Shown piece after piece: positions 13,716 to 18,815 of a stretch of 18,815 nt of DNA. Both the position numbers and the translations under genes were made by a program. The stretch is from an uncultured Oscillibacter sp. (GTDB lineage: Bacteria > Bacillota > Clostridia > Oscillospirales > Oscillospiraceae), in NCBI GenBank assembly GCA_900544105.1, contig UQUC01000047.1, positions 1 through 18,815 of the forward strand, written 5' to 3'. Positions within the stretch are counted from its first letter, which is position 1. Every line of letters starts with the position of its first letter. The notes beneath the pieces were generated by a model, which saw only the letters and a list, made by a program, of their open reading frames with translations, was not told the DNA's origin and searched no databases.

Positions 13716-14891
13716 ATGCTGAAATATTGGGTATGGCTGTCGGAGCTGAAGGGCCTTCGGAATCAGACCAAGCTGGCGCTGCTGCGACGTTTCGGCGATG
13801 CGGAGAGCATTTTCTACGCCGATCCCGATGAGCTTTTGCTGACGGAGGGCATGGACCCCAGCCAGGCGAAGCTGCTGGCAAACCATGACCTGACCCCGGC
13901 AGACAAAATTCTTGCCGACTGTCAGCGATTAGACATTCAGATCTTGACCTTTTCTGACGCCGCCTATCCTGGACGGCTGAAAAACATCTATGATCCACCG
14001 GCTTTGCTCTACTACAAAGGTAAGCTGCCCCTGCTGGACGATCTGCTCAGCGTGGCTGTGGTGGGTACCCGCGACTGTACGCCCTATGGTGTTACCTGCG
14101 CGGAAAAGCTGGGCTTTGGCCTGACCTCCGGCGGAGCCGTGGTGGTGAGCGGTCTGGCAAAGGGCATCGATGCCGCGGCTACACGGGGCGCTCTCCGGGC
14201 CGGCGGCGTGACCATAGGCGTGGCGGGTAACGGCTTGGACGTCCATTATCCCTATGAGAGTCGGCATCTTTATGCGGATGTAGCGGTATCAGGCGTTCTG
14301 GTTTCAGAATACCCACCGGGGACGGAGCCGGCGCCGGGGCATTTCCCGGTGCGGAACCGTATTCTTTCCGGTCTGTCCTTAGCAGCTCTGGTGGTGGAAG
14401 CGCCGGAACGGAGCGGCGCGCTGATCACCGCTATGACGGCCTTAGAGCAGGGCCGGGATGTATTTGCGGTCCCCGGTCCCATCGACGCGCCTACCAGCGT
14501 AGGCTGCAACCGCCTGATCCGGGACGGCGCGGGGCTGGTAACGGATGCGTCCGACATTTTGCGGGAGTATGAGGGCCGCTTCGCCTTGGATCTGAAAGAG
14601 GCGCGGGAGGAGCCGGAGACCCTGGGCTATCAGGCCCGGACGGTGCCGGAGCCGAAGCCTGTGGCCCCTGCCCTCCGCCTGTCTCGCAGCGATGTGGAGC
14701 TGACGGATGACCAGATCGCCATTTTAAAGGCGCTTTCCGATACGGAGCCGATGCAGGTGGATGACCTCACCGAGCTGGTGGATATCCCCACCCGCCGGGT
14801 GCTTTCTGCCCTGACAGTCCTTGAGATCGATCAATATGTGGTCCAGCACGCGGGCAAGCGCTACACCCGCGCCGTGACCCTTACAGAATAA
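13716..14891 (+). CDS. dprA: DNA-processing protein DprA
   Basis: 391 residues. DprA binds incoming single-stranded DNA during natural transformation and loads RecA; it is also found in bacteria not known to be competent. Visible: N-terminal SAM-like helical region (1 to about 65); the Rossmann-like DprA fold (about 75-285) with VAVVGTRDCTPYG (113-125), SGLAKGIDAAATRGAL (145-160, Thr in place of the His usual in the GID-x2-AH motif), VRNRILSGLS (212-221) and VFAVPGP (249-255); and a C-terminal winged-helix DML1-like domain (about 330-391). It starts at ATG 13716 after GGGAGG. The order with topA and trmFO is a conserved Firmicutes arrangement. Nothing looks broken. Confidence 0.95.
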   Translation: MLKYWVWLSELKGLRNQTKLALLRRFGDAESIFYADPDELLLTEGMDPSQAKLLANHDLTPADKILADCQRLDIQILTFSDAAYPGRLKNIYDPPALLYYKGKLPLLDDLLSVAVVGTRDCTPYGVTCAEKLGFGLTSGGAVVVSGLAKGIDAAATRGALRAGGVTIGVAGNGLDVHYPYESRHLYADVAVSGVLVSEYPPGTEPAPGHFPVRNRILSGLSLAALVVEAPERSGALITAMTALEQGRDVFAVPGPIDAPTSVGCNRLIRDGAGLVTDASDILREYEGRFALDLKEAREEPETLGYQARTVPEPKPVAPALRLSRSDVELTDDQIAILKALSDTEPMQVDDLTELVDIPTRRVLSALTVLEIDQYVVQHAGKRYTRAVTLTE

Positions 14892-14924
14892 ACGCGCTCC
14901 TGAGCACGATCAGAATATGAAAAC

Positions 14925-14951
14925 GCGGCTTTTGGACAAAGCCGCCGGAGG
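14925..14951 (+). promoter_or_regulatory. Hairpin abutting the topA ribosome-binding site
   Basis: A perfect 8-bp stem (GCGGCTTT 14925-14932, loop TGGAC, AAAGCCGC 14938-14945) ends one base before the topA ribosome site GGAGG (14947-14951), which is 5 nt from the ATG. No T-tract follows, so it is not a terminator. The position suggests an effect on ribosome access or mRNA processing between dprA and topA; this is inference. Confidence 0.5.
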
Positions 14952-14956
14952 TAACT

Positions 14957-17386
14957 ATGGCAAAACAGAGCTTGGTCATCGTGGAGTCTCCCGCGAAGGC
15001 CAAAACCATTGGAAAATATCTGGGCAAGGACTATGAGGTAAAGGCCTGCATGGGCCATCTCCGGGACTTGCAGAAAAGCAAACTCAGCGTGGATGTGGAC
15101 AACGACTTCGAGCCGGTCTACAAGCCCATCAAGGGGAAGGAAGCCATCATTTCCGACCTGAAAAAATCCGCTAAGGCGGCGGATACCGTGTACCTCGCAA
15201 CCGACCCGGACCGCGAGGGCGAGGCTATCAGCTGGCACCTGAAAAGCCTGCTGGATCTGCCGGACAAGAAAACAAAGCGGGTCACCTTCAATGAGATCAC
15301 GAAGAACGTGGTCCGCCAGAGCATCGAAAATCCCCGGGATATCGACCAGAATCTGGTGGATGCTCAGCAGGCCCGGCGTATTCTGGACCGGCTGGTGGGC
15401 TATCAGCTCAGTCCCCTGCTGTGGAAGAAGATCAAGCGGGGCCTGTCCGCAGGACGGGTCCAGTCCGTCGCCACCCGAATGGTGGATGACCGGGAGCGGG
15501 AGATCGAGAATTTCAAGCCGGAGGAATACTGGACGCTGGACGCCAACCTCACCGGCAATGATGTGAAAAAGCTGCCCTTCTCCGCCCGGTATCACGGGAA
15601 AAACGGCAAGAAGGCAGAGCTGAAGTCCGCCGCCGAGGTGGAAGCCGTGGTGGAGGAAACGAAGAACGCCGCCTTTACCGTCAAGTCCGTGAAACGGACG
15701 GATAAGAACCGTTCTCCCTCTCCCCCCTTTACCACCTCCACCATGCAGCAGGAGGCCAGCCGCAAGCTGTCCATGACCCCCCGCCGCACCATGGCCATTG
15801 CCCAGCAGCTTTACGAGGGCGTGGATATTGAGGGCGAGGGCACCGTGGGTCTGATCACCTATATGCGTACCGACTCTCTCCGCATCAGCGAAGAGGCCAT
15901 TGCTGCCGCCAAGGAGTTTATCGTGGGCCGCTATGGTCAGCAGTACTATCCCACCAAGGGAGCCAACCACTATAAGGCCAAGGCCAGCGCCCAGGACGCC
16001 CACGAAGCTATCCGCCCCAGCAATGTGAACTGGACGCCGGAGATGCTGAAAAAGGACCTCACCGGCGAGCAGTATCGTCTGTACCGTCTGGTGTGGAGCC
16101 GCTTTGTGGCCTGCCAGATGGCCAATGCCGTGTATGACAGCGTCTCCGTGGAGATCGACGCCGCGGGACACAGCTTCCGTACCAGCTCCTCCAGTCTGAA
16201 ATTCTCCGGCTACACCGCCGTGTACGAGGAGGGCAAGGACGATGATAAGGAGGAAAAGGAACCTACCCTGCCGCCGCTGACGGAAGGGGAGACGCTGGAC
16301 CTCAAGAGCTTTGGCCGGGACCAGCACTTCACCCAGCCTCCGGCCCACTATACCGACGCCACGCTGATCCGGGCCATGGAGGAACAGGGCATCGGCCGTC
16401 CCTCTACCTATGCCCCCACGGTGTCCACCATTTTGGATCGTGAATATGTGGTGAAGGAGGGCAAGTACCTCCACATCACCAATCTGGGTCGGGTCGTCAC
16501 ACAGCTGATGGAGGAACGCTTCAGCGACATCGCCGACCTGAAATTCACTGCCAACATGGAGAAAAAGCTGGACGATGTGGAAGAGGGCACGGTGAACTGG
16601 AAGTCCGTGCTCCGGGATTTCTACGGCGATTTTGAGGAAAATCTCAAAAAGGCGGAGAAGGATCTGGAGGGCGTCTATATCAAGGTGCCTGACGAGGTCT
16701 CCGAGGAGATCTGCCCCGTCTGTGGGCGGAATTTAGTGGTGAAGTCCGGCCGGTTCGGGCGGTTTTTGGCCTGTCCTGGCTTCCCGGAGTGCAATTTCAC
16801 GATGCCTCTGGTGGTGGAGATGCCGGGCCGCTGTCCCAAGTGTGGCGGGCGGCTGTTCAAGCGCACCGGCACCAGCCGGAAGTCTGGCAAGCAGTACACC
16901 TACTACTGCTGCGAGCACACCAATAACCGGGTAGCCGGCGGTGCGACCTGTGATTTCATGACCTGGGACGTGCCGGTAAAGGATGACTGTCCCGTTTGCG
17001 GCAAGACCATGTTCAAGCGGGCGGGCAGGGGCTACAAGCGGCCCTACTGCATCAATCCGGAGTGCGCCAACTTCCTGCCGGAGGACAAGCGGGGCTATCC
17101 CAAGAAGCAGGTGGAGGTATCCGCCAACGCGGAGGAGGCCCCCGGCGAGAGCGACGCGCCTGCTGAGGAAAAGCCCGCCAAGAAGACAGCGGCCAAAAAG
17201 ACCGCAGCCAAGACCGCCGCAAAGAAAACCACCGTGAAAAAGACCGCGAAAAAGGCGGAGGACGGCGACGCGGAAAAGAAGCCCGCCGCTAAAAAGACCG
17301 CGGTGAAGAAAACGGCAGCCAAGACCACAACGAAGAAAGCCACGACTAAAAAGACAACAAAAAAGGCCGAAACAACGGAGGGATGA
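14957..17386 (+). CDS. topA: DNA topoisomerase I (type IA) with Lys/Ala-rich tail
   Basis: 809-residue type IA topoisomerase that relaxes negative supercoils through a transient 5'-phosphotyrosine link. Visible: Toprim domain starting LVIVESPAKAKTIGKYL with Glu10, acidic TDPDREGE (82-89, with Asp83, Asp85 and Glu87); the active-site Tyr302 in ITYMRTDS; then C-terminal Cys4 zinc modules beginning at Cys586, Cys626 and Cys678. The second is atypical (C-x2-C, then Cys651/Cys652 and His654). Residues 738-809 form a Lys/Ala/Thr-rich tail of about 72 residues, making the protein longer than the roughly 690-residue Bacillus enzyme. GGAGG lies 5 nt before the ATG, directly after a hairpin. It sits between dprA (65-nt gap) and trmFO (34-nt gap), the expected order. 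Confidence 0.97.
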   Translation: MAKQSLVIVESPAKAKTIGKYLGKDYEVKACMGHLRDLQKSKLSVDVDNDFEPVYKPIKGKEAIISDLKKSAKAADTVYLATDPDREGEAISWHLKSLLDLPDKKTKRVTFNEITKNVVRQSIENPRDIDQNLVDAQQARRILDRLVGYQLSPLLWKKIKRGLSAGRVQSVATRMVDDREREIENFKPEEYWTLDANLTGNDVKKLPFSARYHGKNGKKAELKSAAEVEAVVEETKNAAFTVKSVKRTDKNRSPSPPFTTSTMQQEASRKLSMTPRRTMAIAQQLYEGVDIEGEGTVGLITYMRTDSLRISEEAIAAAKEFIVGRYGQQYYPTKGANHYKAKASAQDAHEAIRPSNVNWTPEMLKKDLTGEQYRLYRLVWSRFVACQMANAVYDSVSVEIDAAGHSFRTSSSSLKFSGYTAVYEEGKDDDKEEKEPTLPPLTEGETLDLKSFGRDQHFTQPPAHYTDATLIRAMEEQGIGRPSTYAPTVSTILDREYVVKEGKYLHITNLGRVVTQLMEERFSDIADLKFTANMEKKLDDVEEGTVNWKSVLRDFYGDFEENLKKAEKDLEGVYIKVPDEVSEEICPVCGRNLVVKSGRFGRFLACPGFPECNFTMPLVVEMPGRCPKCGGRLFKRTGTSRKSGKQYTYYCCEHTNNRVAGGATCDFMTWDVPVKDDCPVCGKTMFKRAGRGYKRPYCINPECANFLPEDKRGYPKKQVEVSANAEEAPGESDAPAEEKPAKKTAAKKTAAKTAAKKTTVKKTAKKAEDGDAEKKPAAKKTAVKKTAAKTTTKKATTKKTTKKAETTEG
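17168..17383 (+). repeat. Low-complexity Lys/Ala/Thr repeat tract at the 3' end of topA
   Basis: Codes for the TopA tail built from repeats of AAKKT, KKTA and TKK type, interrupted once by an acidic stretch (EDGDAEKK). The DNA is made of alternating AAG/AAA and GCC/ACC-type codons, so slippage could change its length between strains. Similar basic tails occur in histone H1-like proteins and in TopA of actinobacteria, where they are thought to help DNA binding and processivity. Confidence 0.75.
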
Positions 17387-17420
17387 CCCCGTTCTGGCCT
17401 GAAGATAAAGGATTTTGAGC

Positions 17421-18815
17421 ATGAACGTAACAGTCATCGGCGCGGGCCTTGCAGGGAGCGAATGCGCCTGGCAGCTGGCCCAGCGGGGGATCCAGGTAGA
17501 GCTTCACGAGATGAAGCCGGAAAAAATGACCCCCGCCCACACAACGGAATACTTTGCGGAGCTGTGCTGCTCCAACTCCCTCCGGGGCGCGGGTCTGGAA
17601 AACGCCGTGGGTCTTTTGAAGGAGGAGCTGCGGCGGTTGGACAGCCTGATCCTGCAATGCGCCGATGCCACCCGGGTGGAGGCTGGCGGCGCATTGGCCG
17701 TGGACCGTCACGGCTTTGCCAGGCTGGTGACGGAGAAGGTCCGCAGCCATCCCAACATCACCGTGATCCCCGGCGAGGTGACGGAGATCCCGGAGGGGGA
17801 GGTCATCATCGCCTCCGGCCCCCTGACCTCCGACGCGCTGGCGGAAAAGCTGCAAGAGCTGCTGGGGGAGCACAGCGACCTCCACTTCTTTGATGCGGCG
17901 GCACCGCTGGTATCCGCTGAGAGCGTGGATATGGACTACGCCTGGATGGGCTCCCGGTATGATAAGGGCACGGACGATTATGTAAACTGCCCCATGAATC
18001 AGGAGGAATATGACGCCTTCTGGCAGGAGCTGACCACCGCTCAGGCGGCGGAGGTCCACGGCTTTGAGGACAGTCAGGTGTTCGAGGGATGTATGCCGGT
18101 GGAGGTCATGGCCCGCCGGGGCCATGACACGCTGCTGTACGGCCCCCTGAAATCCAGGGGACTGGACGATCCCCGGACAGGCCGGTGGCCCTATGCCGTG
18201 GTGCAGCTGCGGCGGGATAACGCTGACGGCACCGTTTACAATCTGGTGGGCTTTTACTACAAGGGTACCAGTGAACGGCGGTACAAAGAGGCGTTCATCT
18301 TCATTCCCAGAAAAAACGGAAAAACCACCTTTATTGCAGCGCTGGCCTGGGGTCTGGCTCTGCTGGAACGCCGTTCTGGCGCCACTCTCTATATCGTGGC
18401 AGCCAGCCAGAAACAGGCTATCCAGTCCTTTGAGTTTATCCTCAATAGTCTGCGGGCAAGTGGAATGATCGAGGATTTCCGGGTGCGAGACAACAACGCT
18501 GAGCACTCCATCAGTTATCAGTTCACGGCAGCTGACGGGTCGTCGGCTGGCAGCATCCATATTGAGGCGCTGGCGTCCAATCCCGATGCGCAGGATTCGT
18601 TCAACTGCAATATTGCCGTGGCAGATGAAATCCATGCGTTCAAGAAGGCTGCTCAGTACAATCGCTTTAAGGAGGCGATGAAGGCTTATACCAATAAGCT
18701 GATAATCGGCATTACCACTGCTGGAGACGAGATCAACAGCTTCTGCTACCGCCGGCTGGACTATGCGGTCAAGGTGCTGAACGGGACAGCAAAGGACGAT
18801 TCCCTGTTCTGTTTC
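17421..18815 (+). CDS. trmFO: Chimeric open frame: TrmFO N-terminal two-thirds joined in frame to phage terminase; open at window end
   Basis: The first about 278 residues are TrmFO, the FAD- and methylenetetrahydrofolate-dependent enzyme that makes m5U54 in tRNA. Visible: FAD-binding GAGLAGSE (7-14), ELCCSNSLRGAG (47-58, with the nucleophile-type Cys50), and FEGCMPVEVMA (221-231, with the second Cys224). Family members have about 435-440 residues and continue after YNLVGF with QT-type sequence and the C-terminal FAD-binding part. Here, after YNLVGF (273-278, ending at 18254), the frame passes without stop or shift into phage terminase large-subunit sequence. The last third of TrmFO is therefore absent and the enzyme would not be expected to work. 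The start ATG 17421 follows AAGGA with an 8-nt spacer. This could be an assembly misjoin. Confidence 0.9.
   Translation, partial: MNVTVIGAGLAGSECAWQLAQRGIQVELHEMKPEKMTPAHTTEYFAELCCSNSLRGAGLENAVGLLKEELRRLDSLILQCADATRVEAGGALAVDRHGFARLVTEKVRSHPNITVIPGEVTEIPEGEVIIASGPLTSDALAEKLQELLGEHSDLHFFDAAAPLVSAESVDMDYAWMGSRYDKGTDDYVNCPMNQEEYDAFWQELTTAQAAEVHGFEDSQVFEGCMPVEVMARRGHDTLLYGPLKSRGLDDPRTGRWPYAVVQLRRDNADGTVYNLVGFYYKGTSERRYKEAFIFIPRKNGKTTFIAALAWGLALLERRSGATLYIVAASQKQAIQSFEFILNSLRASGMIEDFRVRDNNAEHSISYQFTAADGSSAGSIHIEALASNPDAQDSFNCNIAVADEIHAFKKAAQYNRFKEAMKAYTNKLIIGITTAGDEINSFCYRRLDYAVKVLNGTAKDDSLFCF
18255..18815 (+). mobile_element. Phage terminase large-subunit fragment (ATPase domain), 5' end missing
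   Basis: Encodes about 187 residues of a tailed-phage terminase large subunit (Terminase_1-like), the ATP-driven DNA-packaging motor and nuclease. Visible: ERRYKEAFIFIPRKNGKTT with Walker A-type PRKNGKT (296-302 of the fused frame), LYIVAASQKQA (adenine-motif region), NIAVADEIHAF with Walker B Asp402 and Glu403, and LIIGITTAGDE, the coupling-motif region. The N-terminal portion that normally precedes the Walker A strand (about 80-100 residues) is missing, and the nuclease domain would lie beyond the window. G+C by hand count is about 54% for 18301-18660 against about 65% for trmFO 17701-17940. No integrase, attachment site or small terminase is visible at the junction. Confidence 0.88.

Noticed and set aside
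13716..14891. DprA taken as part of an anti-phage or competence island
   Set aside because: It lies in the conserved chromosomal order with topA and trmFO, and no competence or defence genes adjoin it.
14861..16474. A 537-codon minus-strand open frame antisense to topA
   Set aside because: Same shadow composition (His/Gly/Leu-rich, no domains), no ribosome site, and it lies fully over a well-supported topoisomerase.
17346..18635. A 429-codon minus-strand frame spanning the trmFO/terminase junction
   Set aside because: Antisense shadow with no domain. Its passage through the junction only reflects that both sense parts are in the same frame.

Overview
The window looks like chromosome from a fairly G+C-rich member of the Clostridia, probably a gut Oscillospiraceae-type Firmicute (relatives of Flavonifractor, Oscillibacter or Lawsonibacter). 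This is inferred from strong AGGAGG-type ribosome sites, sigma-A promoters, the feoA-feoB-small Cys-rich protein arrangement, the DprA-TopA-TrmFO order typical of Firmicutes, and protein sequence style. No rRNA, tRNA or CRISPR array was seen. Most of the window is ordinary chromosomal gene content.

Layout. (1) 1-2650, minus strand: a terminator pair, a small membrane-anchored protein of unknown function in lower-G+C DNA, and ftsH with its own promoter. (2) 2896-6554, plus strand: a cytoplasmic VanW-family protein, sfsA, mntP and a GT4 lipid-type glycosyltransferase with an unusual charged helical tail. (3) 6570-9483, plus strand: a strong promoter sitting inside an 11-bp inverted repeat, a structured leader of about 195 nt, then a two-gene operon of an E2/CAT-fold acyltransferase-like protein and an acyl-CoA ligase-like enzyme, overlapping and translationally coupled. 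(4) 9612-10226: an HD-domain protein with its own promoter and a shared bidirectional terminator. (5) 10250-12686, minus strand: the ferrous-iron uptake operon feoA-feoB plus a 51-residue Cys-rich membrane protein; both junctions are one-base TGATG overlaps. (6) 12767-17386, plus strand, divergent from feo: a TrmH/SpoU RNA methyltransferase, dprA and topA, the last with a Lys/Ala/Thr-rich tail. (7) 17421-18815: trmFO starts normally but, after about residue 278, runs in frame into the ATPase domain of a phage terminase large subunit and stays open at the window edge.

The most notable observation is the last one. The trmFO 5' part and the terminase fragment form one uninterrupted reading frame, with a G+C drop from about 65% to about 54% by hand count. 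The C-terminal third of TrmFO and the N-terminal part of the terminase are both missing, and there is no integrase or recognisable attachment site. An assembly misjoin or illegitimate recombination is more likely than a designed fusion. Second in interest are the regulated acyltransferase/acyl-CoA ligase operon, whose first protein has Glu in place of the usual catalytic His, and the 11-residue-periodic tail of the glycosyltransferase. I did not find convincing evidence of a wholly new multi-gene system.
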